This document shows, in pieces, positions 9,637 to 18,509 of a stretch of DNA of 64,000 nt. Source of the stretch: Wolbachia endosymbiont of Ctenocephalides felis wCfeT (GTDB lineage: Bacteria; Pseudomonadota; Alphaproteobacteria; Rickettsiales; Anaplasmataceae); contig NZ_CP051156.1 of the NCBI RefSeq assembly GCF_012277295.1, positions 558,001-622,000 on the forward strand, in the 5' to 3' direction. Position 1 is the first letter of the stretch, and each line of letters starts with the position of its first letter. Below the pieces are notes generated by a model. The model made no database searches, was not told the origin of the DNA, and saw nothing but the letters and a program-made list of their open reading frames with translations. The position numbers were made by a program, and so were the translations under genes.

Positions 9637-11415
9637 TCACAAAGATCCCTTTGCCCACTTCCAAAAACCTTTCAAGCTAATTTCTTGAGATTCTCTACAA
9701 CTTCTACTTGCAACTAGATACACCCTTTCTGCTTCTGCTGCTTCTGCTATTAAAGTCTTTAATTCTTTTACTAGATCTGTTAAATCATCAACAGCTTCAA
9801 CAAAACTACTACTTGCTTTTGGTACATCTACAATCGATTTTGTACTCTCAATTAACCTTGCTTCACCAGAAGGTCCTGGCTTTGGATCATTACCACCAGG
9901 TCCTCCATTGGAATCATCATGATCATCTTTCTTACCGTGAGGATTTTTAAAAGGCTTGCAATTTGGAGTAGTGAGAATGAAATTTTTTTCGGCAAGCATT
10001 TTTCGAACAGTTTCGTTTTTTTGTGCATCACTAATAGCTTGCTGAATTCTTACTTCATCTTTAGAATCTAGATCGCGGACAATTTGCTGTAACGCATTTC
10101 TTTCTCGTATTGCTTCTTTGTACTTAGGTGAATCTGACCCAAGTTTTTCTTCTTTTTCAATAAGATTTAAAATACTTCTGTATCCTTCCAGTATTGCGTT
10201 GATTTCACCTCTTAATTCTTCAGTGCTTATTACCTGCTCATCATGTTCTTCTAATTGTGCACACATAGCATCCGACTCTTCTTTACTGCGCGCAATTTTA
10301 CCTTCTAATCTATCGTGGTGCTCTTGGATAGTGTTTCTAAAATAAGAAAGAAAATCTCCTCTTGGAGTTTTTGATATATCGAAATCATAATGGTAATCAT
10401 CGTAACTATCGCCACCATCAATGGTTTCTTCTCTTACGACCTTTCCCTCTTTGTACTTGAGTTTATCTAGTGATTTAAGTAAATTGCTATAGATAAATTT
10501 CATATATGTCTGGTATCGAATTAATAAATCTGAGCACGGTGCTTCGGGGTAAAGTGTAGATATCAGATCTTTCAAAAACCATCCTCTTACCATGTTAGCT
10601 GTGTCTGAGTTAAGCCCTGATACTAGTGTTGGCATTATATTATGTAAAAACTCTTTTATTGTATATTCAACTTCAAGAGTTCTAACAGCTCTATAAACTA
10701 AATAGAGAAACTGTATCAACTCATTATTACCCTGTAACGGGTTTTTGTGTTCATTTGTATCTTGAGCTACTTGAGCTTTAAACTCCGTTGGAGTCATTTC
10801 ATCAGTATAATAACCTCCTCTGTCGATCCTTTCAAAAGTTCTTGCAAGAGCTCCATTTAAGTTTGCATCATACCTATCAATTGCTCTTTGTTGAACTCTA
10901 TTTAAATCATTAAATTCTCTTTGAAGTTGCTCAGCATTGATTCTGTATTCAGCTAAATTACCCTCTGTTAGTGATTCCATGGATTTCATAGAAGCGTCAA
11001 TGATTCTTGTTACCAAATCATCAAGAAGATCTAAAATTATTTGACTACTATGTAGCGAATCATATGTCATATAACCCAAACGCACCCCTCTATCATGTGA
11101 TGGCTCAGGAATAGAATTTGTTAAATCAGTAATGAATTCACACTCTGCTCTTGAGAAGGTGGCTGAGTGAAGTATATCACGCGTAACATGGGGTAATCTA
11201 GGTGCGCTTATTCTACTTCCAAGATCGCTCGGTCCAGAAAGGATCCAATGTATTTCTTCCAAGACAATACTGTGCGGTCTCCCTTCTAGAACTTGTGCTG
11301 GTGGTGGAGTAGGTTGCGGTTGTAATTCTATTCCTTCTTCCTCATCCTTTTGACATTCCTTACATACACAACTGCCCCTCTTTACTCTTATTAGATCTTC
11401 TTCATTGTAAGACAT
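9637..11415 (-). CDS. Unrecognised large helical protein with N-terminal Cys motif
   Basis: The family is unknown to me. The 592-residue product starts with a CVCKEC motif (about residues 16-21), a possible metal site. A Pro/Gln-rich linker (PQPTPPPAQ) follows, then a long helical body with coiled-coil stretches, a Gly/Pro-rich hinge (NGGPGGNDPKPGPSG, about 510-524) and a final helical segment. No membrane span or signal peptide is visible. The start chosen has GAGGG five bases upstream; a TTG four codons earlier overlaps that site. It appears to form a two-gene unit with the 8277-9578 gene. The Cys motif and flexible linkers would suit a secreted effector or scaffold, but that is speculation. 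Confidence 0.75.
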   Translation of the reverse strand: MSYNEEDLIRVKRGSCVCKECQKDEEEGIELQPQPTPPPAQVLEGRPHSIVLEEIHWILSGPSDLGSRISAPRLPHVTRDILHSATFSRAECEFITDLTNSIPEPSHDRGVRLGYMTYDSLHSSQIILDLLDDLVTRIIDASMKSMESLTEGNLAEYRINAEQLQREFNDLNRVQQRAIDRYDANLNGALARTFERIDRGGYYTDEMTPTEFKAQVAQDTNEHKNPLQGNNELIQFLYLVYRAVRTLEVEYTIKEFLHNIMPTLVSGLNSDTANMVRGWFLKDLISTLYPEAPCSDLLIRYQTYMKFIYSNLLKSLDKLKYKEGKVVREETIDGGDSYDDYHYDFDISKTPRGDFLSYFRNTIQEHHDRLEGKIARSKEESDAMCAQLEEHDEQVISTEELRGEINAILEGYRSILNLIEKEEKLGSDSPKYKEAIRERNALQQIVRDLDSKDEVRIQQAISDAQKNETVRKMLAEKNFILTTPNCKPFKNPHGKKDDHDDSNGGPGGNDPKPGPSGEARLIESTKSIVDVPKASSSFVEAVDDLTDLVKELKTLIAEAAEAERVYLVASRSCRESQEISLKGFWKWAKGSL

Positions 11416-11540
11416 ATAAACCCTCAAAAATATTAATTTTCAGGTTACATAATATAAAAATTGAGTTAACTATATGTGAATACTATTCTTTGCATATGTA
11501 TTGACACTTTGTAAAAACGTAATAATTGACAGTGTTATGT

Positions 11541-11825
11541 TTAGTTGAGAGACTTCTTTAATGTATCACTTATGCTAAATTTTACTGCTTTGCGTTTTGG
11601 TATTGTCATAATCTTCTTTGCATATGGATTATATGTTTTCCTTGCTGCACGTTCTACAGTTTTTAATGAACCTATTCCTTGCAAGCTAAGTCTATATCCC
11701 CCAAGCAGAGCCTGTTCAGCAACATCAAGAATTGCATCGTACATTTCATCAATAGTAGCTTTTTTAATTGATAGTCTTTTTGCAACTTCATCAACAATGT
11801 GAGCTTTACCGCAAACTTTGGTCAT
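11541..11825 (-). CDS. HU/IHF-family DNA-binding protein
   Basis: This is a 94-residue nucleoid-associated protein of the HU/IHF fold, which bends DNA as a dimer. The N-terminal helical hairpin (KAHIVDEVAKRLSIKK) leads into the conserved GIGSLKTVERAARKTYNP region, matching the family's G-G-F--R and DNA-clamp strands. The clamp Pro is kept in IPKRKAVKFS. It diverges from housekeeping HU at the usual GRNP segment (TYNP here), so it may be a lineage-specific paralogue. It stands alone on the minus strand between two unrecognised genes. Confidence 0.85.
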   Translation of the reverse strand: MTKVCGKAHIVDEVAKRLSIKKATIDEMYDAILDVAEQALLGGYRLSLQGIGSLKTVERAARKTYNPYAKKIMTIPKRKAVKFSISDTLKKSLN

Positions 11826-11951
11826 AAATTTTCAATTCAAACTATTATACGTAAGTTATTTAGTTTGTGTAGTCAATAGTTTTTTAGATGAAAAGCCGTT
11901 TCTATTTAAGATATCAACTATAAATAGTAATATATTAGTATATATTAAAAA

Positions 11952-11992
11952 TAGCCAGTCAGTAAAACGACTCAAAGAGAGACAGAGGTTAT
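11952..11992 (+). mobile_element. Relic of an IS5-family transposase gene
   Basis: About 40 bp here align with 1999-2041 of the intact IS5 element (AGCCARTCAGTAAAA-CGACTC...CAGAGGTTA), with a one-base gap and a gap in the G-run. The fragment directly abuts the 3' end of the coiled-coil gene, and its ATAACCTCTG complement supplies that gene's TAA stop. This suggests the coiled-coil gene was also clipped at its 3' end. Confidence 0.55.
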
Positions 11993-14064
11993 CCCCTCAT
12001 CCTTTCTGCTGCTGATACAAAATTTAATTCACTCGCATTTGGGTCAAGGATAAGATTAGCAGGCAATTCACGCTTTTGTGCTAACTTTACCCTTTTTCCA
12101 TGTTCTTGAGCCTCCAGATTCAGTTGATCTTCAGGAGTTAACAACTCTTCTTTTGGCCATATTGTTGCTTTTTTATCATCATTTTGTAAGCCGCCATAAC
12201 ATAAATCTAACTCATCATATGCAGCTATTTTCACATTGGGTTCTTTAAGATTTTCAATTGCTTTTTTTGCTTTTGCTACACTTGTATCTTTAAAAATATC
12301 ACTTTCTGAAAAAAGTATAGGTAATAATTTTAACGCGAAATTGAGTGTGCTTAGTATAGTTGTTCCACTATTAATATCTCTAGCAGGAATACCATGTGTC
12401 ATTGGGTTCATTTCTTGTAACATTTTCAATAAATCATCTATTCCCCCTTGTTGTAAATGTTGCGCGATGGAGCTAATCATAATTTCAGCAGGGCCTTGCG
12501 GATCGCTTGTTGATGATGTTTGTCGCTCTATCAAGTTACTTGATAGAATCTTTTGAAGATCTAATGCATTAAAAGTAAATGACTTTACGAACGTCACATC
12601 TTTGCTAAGCCCACCAGCATAGTGATTAAGCTTTACCATAGCAATATATAGGCATGAAACCTGCATAGAATGCAATGCATTATCAATTTCTTTTTCGTCT
12701 ATCTTGCTATACTCCATACGCGTTAATTTACCATAAAAATTATTAATCAGCCCTATAGATCTTTGTGCATCATCTGTTTTACTTGGATCTAGTATACTCA
12801 ATGCTATCTCTAGCGTGCCATCGTTCATTAGTGGCATAATTATATTAGTAAACAACTCAAGAAAGACTGGAGAAGAAATATACCGTATTCTCTCTTCGTA
12901 TGCCTGTGAAAAAAATGCAGTGATAAATTTAGGTAAAACCTGTAGACACCATAAAGCACTTTTTAAGCTGTAACATTTATTAACACTATTATATACAAGC
13001 AATTTTTTACATAAATCATCACTAGGATCGCTTCTCCACCTCTCTTTGTCATCTTCCAAATCCTTTATTTCTTTTTCTAATTTATCTTCTGACTTATCAC
13101 ATTCACTTTTTACTTTTTCAAGCCGTCCTTTTTCTTTTTCTAAATTATCGCAAAATTTAAGAAATCTTTTTATGTCGTCAACAGCTGGTACTTCTTGATT
13201 TTCTAGCCCATTTACTAACTCAACTACAACATCATAAAGACTTTCTATTTTAGTTTTGCCTTTATATTTTCCAATATTCTCTTTAGCTTTCTTCAGAATA
13301 GTCTGCATGTAATCAGTTTTTGGAGTTAGCTTTGCATCTACATGAGTAACTAGTTCATGCAATGATTGAATCATTGATTCTAATGGTTCCTTGACTTCAT
13401 TGTAAGATTTTCCCAAATTATCTTTATCTTTATCAACTATTTCCTGAACTTCATCTCTTTTAGCTTTGATATTTGCTTGAATTGTTGAAAATTTACTTTC
13501 TTCACTCTCAGAAAAGAAAATTTTATAATCATCAGAATGAAAATCTTGGATTGAAGCTATTAAATCTTGAACTTTGTCTTTTACTTCCCATTTCCTGCTA
13601 TAACTTAGTTCAAGCCTTTTCAGCTGACCTTCTATCAATTCAACCTCTCGTTTTAACTTTAAATGCAGCTTTTCTTTGGTTTCAATATTATCCTTGAGTT
13701 TTTCACGTAACTCTGCCAATTCATTGAAGAGAATATCAATGTCATTTTTTAAAAGTCTAAATTGCTCTAAATCTTCACCGTGTTTCTTTTTAACTTTTGC
13801 AAAAGTTTCTTTTGCTTTTTCCAATTTTTCATTAATTCCATCACGTTGCTTTTTCACTAACGCATCTTTTACTGATTCAAAATTTTGTTGTGTAACACCT
13901 GCCTTTTGTTTAACTACTCCAATATAGCTATGCATTCCATTGTATTTATTTTGATATCTTTGTTTTTTTTCTATTAGAGATGTTTTTTCTTTCTCTACTT
14001 TATTTTTAGCTTCTTCTTGATAATCTAATTCTTTTGCTGTGGAATGTGACTTTTTTGTTACTTC
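11989..14064 (-). pseudogene. Coiled-coil protein gene, 5' end removed by IS66 copy 2
   Basis: A 648-codon ORF begins with ATG at 13935, but the same frame stays open with coiled-coil codons (EVTKKSHSTAKELDYQEEA and onward) right to the edge of IS66 copy 2. The real N-terminus has therefore been cut off. The product is a long Lys/Glu-rich coiled coil (about the first 300 residues) followed by a more globular helical domain with Cys at several positions, and no membrane span. The stop codon lies in an IS5 relic, so the C-terminus may also be abnormal. A 16-codon piece at 15509-15557, on the other side of the IS66, may be the original start. I do not recognise the family. Confidence 0.75.
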
Positions 14065-15508
14065 GTATCCATTCAGGTGTATGACTTAAGAAGCAATAGC
14101 CAGTAGGTTTTGAAAAGGATTTAACTTCTTTTGCCTCCAAGTCAAGTACAATGAAATTATCCTCTCAAGAAACATATTTCCCCGTTTCGATTGTGTAAAA
14201 TATGAAACTTTTCGGTAAACAACGTTCAGCATAGTTGTTTGTCAGTGGAATATTTTCTGGATCGTCCAAAAATTTCCACATCATCAGATCCGATTTCATG
14301 ATATTTTTTGCTACTCGAGACGCTCCAATTGCCTCAGGTAAATTTGATATATTCTTTAAGTAATATCTCGTTCGCTTGCGTAATTTTCTTGCTCTTCTTA
14401 TGAACCTTAATGTGTCTATTTCATCCTTTAACAGAGCTTTTTTCAATGCAAATAATTCAGTAGCAACATTCCTTAAATAATACCCCAAAACTTTCACTTC
14501 GCTATTCCAACTATGAGACAACCTTTCAAAATCTCTTGCTAAATGTGCCCAACAGACCTGCCTTTTCTTGCTGGAAAAGTAGTTGTAAGCTGCATATCTG
14601 TCGGTCACTACTAGGTTGTTATTCTTTCCAAATTTACTATTTTCCAGGACTTTCATCCCTCTTGACTCTGTCAATTTGATCACACTTCCTATTTTGCTCG
14701 CAAACATCCAGCACCAGCCCTGTTTACCTTTGTTGTAATGGCTAGTTTCATCGATATGTAAAATTTTGCTCTTGCTTACCTCTTCCTCAATTTGCTCATA
14801 TGCTTCTTGGCATTTTTCTGCCACTCTAGCCTCGCTATTTGATACACTACCGACGCTGATATCCAGGTTGAAAATGTCCTTTATAATATTTGCCACTTCT
14901 TTTTTCGAATTCTTGTAAAATCCACTTAATGCTGTAATTACTGACTTAACTCTTGGACCAAATGTGTCCGCAGTTACTCCTTCTTGTAGCTTGCTACTTT
15001 TTCTTTTTCCACATCTTTTGCAACGTCCATGCTCTAGTTAATATTCAACTACATACGGCTTGATTTCCGGCAAATCGACCTTTTGATGAGTATACGGATC
15101 TTTTGATACCGCAATTTCTCCTCTGCACTCACACGTATTGGGCAGTTCTATTTTTACCATCTCATCTGCCTCCATTTTAGGGCGGTAACTGCCTTTATGT
15201 CCAACCTGTGCTCCTACTTTCCTGTCACTTTTTGGCTTATTTTCCCTCATCTTATATAATTCTTTGGAGCTTGGTATAGATGAATTTTTTGAATTTAAGC
15301 CAAGCCTTTCTTTTAACTCAGCGTTTTCGATCCTTAGCGCTTTATTTTCTGCTTTAAGCTCTTCTATTTTTGTTTCTAACTTTTCTATAGTCTGCTTAAA
15401 CTTTTGCAAAATTCTAAAAGATCAACCATATTACCTCACAGCCACTCTAGTTTACCTTTTTAGCATTCCTTGTCTACTCTTTATTTTACCGCCCGGCTGA
15501 ATGGATAC
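14065..15508 (-). mobile_element. IS66-family element, copy 2 (17-bp internal deletion)
   Basis: Both ends carry the GTATCCATTCAG terminal motif. The length is 1444 bp, exactly 17 bp shorter than the standard 1461 bp because AATGCCGAATCTGTCGC is missing near 14207. The 8 bp next to the two ends (GTTACTTC and CCCCTGTT) do not match, so the flanks do not come from one simple insertion. Confidence 0.95.
14086..15409 (-). pseudogene. IS66 transposase pseudogene (copy 2)
   Basis: The frame is broken twice compared with copy 3. A CAA codon after KPYVVEY is TAA, and the 17-bp deletion shifts the frame just after NNYAER, at the third catalytic acid. The remaining part still shows HIDETSHY (first Asp) and VVTDRYAAY (second Asp). 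This copy cannot make active transposase. Confidence 0.9.
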
Positions 15509-15557
15509 CCCCTGTTAGCTCTGACTGCAACTTCTTCAGCTGATTTAATATAGCCAT
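15509..15557 (-). pseudogene. 5' fragment of a probable coiled-coil gene
   Basis: An ATG lies 10 bp after the stop codon of the upstream ankyrin pseudogene and starts an open frame of 16 codons (MAILNQLKKLQSELTG) that runs into IS66 copy 2. The heptad-like sequence fits the start of the coiled-coil protein that resumes beyond the element, which would put both in one minus-strand operon. The missing target duplication means some coding sequence may have been lost, or the two pieces may belong to different genes. Confidence 0.4.
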
Positions 15558-15566
15558 AATGTACCC

Positions 15567-16296
15567 CTACATTATGGCTACTGTACTTACTACATCAGTG
15601 ATAGGTTCAAATAATTTTACTATATCCTCTGGTGTTTTGCCATCATCGTTTGTAATACTAAAATTTGCACCGCGTTCTGTGAGCAATTTTGTTACTGCAG
15701 TATGTTCTTTCTGAGCTGCAAAGTGCAGTGGAGTATTTCCACCTCCACATTTAGCGTTTATATTAGCACCACGTTCTATCAGTAATTTTGTCATTTCATA
15801 CTTCCCATCATTTGCTGCAAAACATAATGGTGTACCTGAATGCGTGCCCCTATAATTAACATCAGCACCACTTTTTATCAGTGATTCAATTACTTTCAGT
15901 GGTTCAGTTACTTCTCTGTAGCCTCCTATTACTGTCTGGATTAGCAATTCATTACTGTACTCTTTAATAAAATGTTTATGCCCTTGTTTATCAGCTATGT
16001 CTAGAAATGTATTACCATAGTTATCCTTAATATTAAGGTTCGCACCGTGTTTCATTAATAATTTTACTACTTCTATTTCCCCTATCCAAGCTGCCCAATG
16101 CGCGAGCGTAAAGCCAAATCTGCCTTGAGCATTAATGTCAGCATTATGCTCAATTAGAAGCTTAACCATTTCCATACTTACTACCCAGTGTATAATTACT
16201 ATCTCGAGCATTAATATCAGCACCTTTTTTTATTAACTGTTCAGCTTGCTTCAAGTTGTTGTCTTTAACTGCCTGGTGTAGAGCGGTAGAGGCCAT
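15567..16296 (-). pseudogene. Ankyrin-repeat gene with one frameshift
   Basis: The coding start is an ATG at 16296 giving MASTALHQAVKDNNLKQAEQ, a good ankyrin N-cap repeat. The frame then reads GADINARDSNYTLGS and stops. A second frame picks up from about 16190 with HWVVSMEMVKLLIEHNAD and continues through about six more repeats to VVSTVAIM. One base lost near 16180-16200 explains the break. The whole is about 243 codons without a membrane segment. Confidence 0.8.
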
Positions 16297-16399
16297 AGCG
16301 TATATCTTAGAAATTAATTATAGTTAAATATTACCATAAGTTTTTTAATTTATTGTTAAATTAGCATATATAATATAGCTTTCACAGGCTTTCTTGTCA

Positions 16400-16470
16400 T
16401 CCTATGGTTTGATTATATGATCCAGTCAAAAAGAGCTGGATCCAGCGCCACGCGCTGGAATGACACCATT
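16400..16470 (-). repeat. Short palindromic repeat downstream of the 16489 gene
   Basis: A perfect 8-bp stem (TCCAGCGC/GCGCTGGA) with a 3-base loop lies at 16441-16459, next to GTCAT/ATGAC motifs. The GCTGGATCCAGC context resembles the small dispersed palindromes common in Wolbachia intergenic DNA. It follows the stop of a minus-strand gene and could act as a terminator. Similar CCAGCG stems occur at 34715-34733. Confidence 0.4.
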
Positions 16471-16488
16471 TACTAGCTATTTAAAAAA

Positions 16489-17028
16489 CTATGCAGAATG
16501 CTTAAGATATTTTTCTTTCACGATAAGAAATACTTGTACTCCTGCAAGTAAGCAGAGGCTCAATATTGATGCATAAGAGAATTTAAAAATTAAATCCCTC
16601 ATGTATATTGACAAGCACTTGTCTACAGGAAACTTGTATAGTAATCCAGCACAGACAACAGCGCTATCAATTACTGATGCTATAATTAAAGTGGTAAAAT
16701 TTGCTATATGAAAATTATTAAACTTAGATCTTAATTTGTCAAAAATAATTATGCCTGAAAGTAGTGATATTATAATTGCAGCATATGAAAACAATATCAT
16801 TAAACTAAAATTCTGCAATTTTAAAATACAGCACAGAACCGTACACATGATCAAGCCGTAAATTGCTTGCTTTCTGCCGTAAAACTCAGCTATTGAGTGT
16901 ATAACTAAAGCAGATCCAATAAATAAAGCAGCACATATCATCAACTTGTTTGAAGTGTTGAGCAGCAAAAGACTGATAAAAAGAAGAATCGATAAAATAG
17001 ACATAACTAAACTCACTTTTAATTTCAA
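16489..17028 (-). CDS. Putative queuosine precursor transporter (YhhQ/VUT family)
   Basis: This is a 179-residue integral membrane protein with about six hydrophobic spans. The motif HSIAEFYGRKQA (about residues 44-55) and the late segment FTTLIIASVIDSAV resemble the conserved T-E-YG and S--ID positions of YhhQ-family importers of queuine or preQ precursors. Such a role would suit an intracellular bacterium that salvages from its host. The protein is shorter than typical YhhQ (about 220 residues), and assignment rests on motif memory only. It could be another small multispan protein. Confidence 0.5.
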   Translation of the reverse strand: MKLKVSLVMSILSILLFISLLLLNTSNKLMICAALFIGSALVIHSIAEFYGRKQAIYGLIMCTVLCCILKLQNFSLMILFSYAAIIISLLSGIIIFDKLRSKFNNFHIANFTTLIIASVIDSAVVCAGLLYKFPVDKCLSIYMRDLIFKFSYASILSLCLLAGVQVFLIVKEKYLKHSA

Positions 17029-17080
17029 TAGTGCATTATATAATAAAAAACTATTTAGACTAATAAAAAATATAATTTGC

Positions 17081-17140
17081 AGATTTCGCCCTTGCCAGCT
17101 TGACTTTGCACATATTTAACGTATTTCATTATAAAAAAAT
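17081..17140 (+). repeat. Intergenic repeat, class B (copy 1)
   Basis: The stretch GATTTCGCCCTTGCCAGCTT with following AT-rich DNA recurs, with a few changes, at 18432-18480. Both copies lie upstream of ankyrin genes of the tandem cluster, which suggests that gene and flank were duplicated together. Confidence 0.6.
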
Positions 17141-17200
17141 AACCTACCACCTTAGTTTTATATTTAAATACTTAATTTATGTCTTTTATAATGAAATACA

Positions 17201-17229
17201 TTGATTTTTATGTCTAATTATGTAATAAT
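17201..17229 (+). promoter_or_regulatory. Ankyrin-cluster promoter-like module, copy 1
   Basis: A TTGATT -35-like box is followed after about 17 bp by TAATAAT in the shared block CTAATTATGTAATAATTAAG. The same block lies before the genes at 20024 and 21052. It sits about 40 bp before the ATG of the 17266 gene, which has AAGGAAG as ribosome site. Promoter function is inferred from position and conservation. Confidence 0.55.
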
Positions 17230-17265
17230 TAAGTATAAATATTTATTTTTTAACAAGGAAGAATT

Positions 17266-18411
17266 ATGATAGGCAATAATAAACCTCCTCTGATCATAGC
17301 TGCTGAAAAGGGAGATCTAGATGAAGTTAAGAGATTAATAGAAGCCGGACAAGGTGTTGATGTTAACGAAAGAGATAAAGATGGACGCACTGCTTTACAT
17401 TGGGCTGCTTGCAATGGATACATAGAGGTAGTAAGGTTTCTTCTAAGTGCAGGAGCTAACGTTAATGCAAAAGACAATAACGGCTGGACTCCTTTGTATT
17501 ATGCTGCTTATAATGGTAACTCAACGTTAGTACAAGCTTTACTTAGACAAGAAAATATAGATGTTAATGCAAAAAACAATATAGGTGAAACTGCTTTGCT
17601 TTTTGCTGCTCTTTGGAATCGCTTAACGTTAGCAGAAGCTTTGCTTGAACACCCAAAAATAAAGGTTAATGCAAAAGACAAATACGGATATACTGCTTTA
17701 CATCTGGCTGCTGGAAGTGGCCACATAGAGATAGTGGTGTTTCTAATAAATAAAATTGACATTAATACAAAAAATGATAGTGGATTCACTGCTTTATATT
17801 GTGCTGCTAGAAATGGTCACACAGAGATAGTGAAGCTTCTTATTGGTATAGAAGGAGTTAACGTTAATCTTACAGATGAAAATGGAAGGACTCCTTTACA
17901 TTGGGCTGCTTTTAAAGGCTACACAAAGATAGTGGAGCTTCTCTTAAGCAAAAAAGCTAATGTTGATGTAAAATGTGGTAATGGAAAAACTGCCTTGCAT
18001 TACGCTGCTGAAAGAGGTCACACAGAAATAGAGAAGCTTCTAATAGATGCAAAGAATGGTATCAGTGTACAAGAGAACGATATAGAGGATGATATAGAGA
18101 ATGATAGTAGCACTCCTTTAGATCATACAAAACGGCACACAGTTAAACGGGGGCTTATGATAGGCGGATCTGTAGGACTTGTGGCTGCAATGTTTACTAG
18201 CATCATTGCAAGTGTATCTTACACTAAATTTTACACTGACTTGTCTGGATCAGAAGTATTTGACATATCTTTTGGAGCCAGCATTTTACTTGTGGCAGCT
18301 ACTTTAGCAGTCATTTATTGTGTAATGAGCAGACCAAGAACTGAAATGCAAAGCACCAGCAAGACTAAATTCGTGGAAAATGAACCAACACCCACCACTT
18401 CACCGAGCTAG
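17266..18411 (+). CDS. Ankyrin-repeat protein, 8 repeats plus membrane hairpin
   Basis: This 381-residue protein has eight consecutive ankyrin repeats (residues about 5-267) with clean TALH-AA--GH-E-V--LL consensus. A polar linker follows, then two hydrophobic spans (about 298-321 and 333-353) and a Thr/Pro-rich tail. The N-terminal block NNKPPLIIAAEKGDLDEVKR is identical to that of the gene at 21052, down to the DNA level over roughly 65 bp, so the two are recent duplicates at their 5' ends. It heads a cluster of four same-strand ankyrin genes. The repeats probably face one side of a membrane anchored by the C-terminal hairpin; partners are unknown. Confidence 0.92.
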   Translation: MIGNNKPPLIIAAEKGDLDEVKRLIEAGQGVDVNERDKDGRTALHWAACNGYIEVVRFLLSAGANVNAKDNNGWTPLYYAAYNGNSTLVQALLRQENIDVNAKNNIGETALLFAALWNRLTLAEALLEHPKIKVNAKDKYGYTALHLAAGSGHIEIVVFLINKIDINTKNDSGFTALYCAARNGHTEIVKLLIGIEGVNVNLTDENGRTPLHWAAFKGYTKIVELLLSKKANVDVKCGNGKTALHYAAERGHTEIEKLLIDAKNGISVQENDIEDDIENDSSTPLDHTKRHTVKRGLMIGGSVGLVAAMFTSIIASVSYTKFYTDLSGSEVFDISFGASILLVAATLAVIYCVMSRPRTEMQSTSKTKFVENEPTPTTSPS

Positions 18412-18431
18412 AACGCTTAGCAAATGAAGCG

Positions 18432-18480
18432 GATTTCGCTCTTGCCAGCTTGATTTTTCATATATTTAAGTGTATCGTAA
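18432..18480 (+). repeat. Intergenic repeat, class B (copy 2)
   Basis: This is the second copy of the GATTTCGCYCTTGCCAGCTT block with its AT-rich continuation, 20-80 bp before the gene at 18510. See 17081-17140. Confidence 0.6.
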
Positions 18481-18509
18481 TAAAGTTATCACGATTATAG
18501 GAGTGCCTC

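Noticed and set aside
8277..11415. Possible cytoplasmic-incompatibility (cifA/cifB-like) pair
   Set aside because: The gene order and sizes are not those of known pairs. I see no Ulp1-type protease His-Asp-Cys motifs or PD-(D/E)XK nuclease motifs in either protein.
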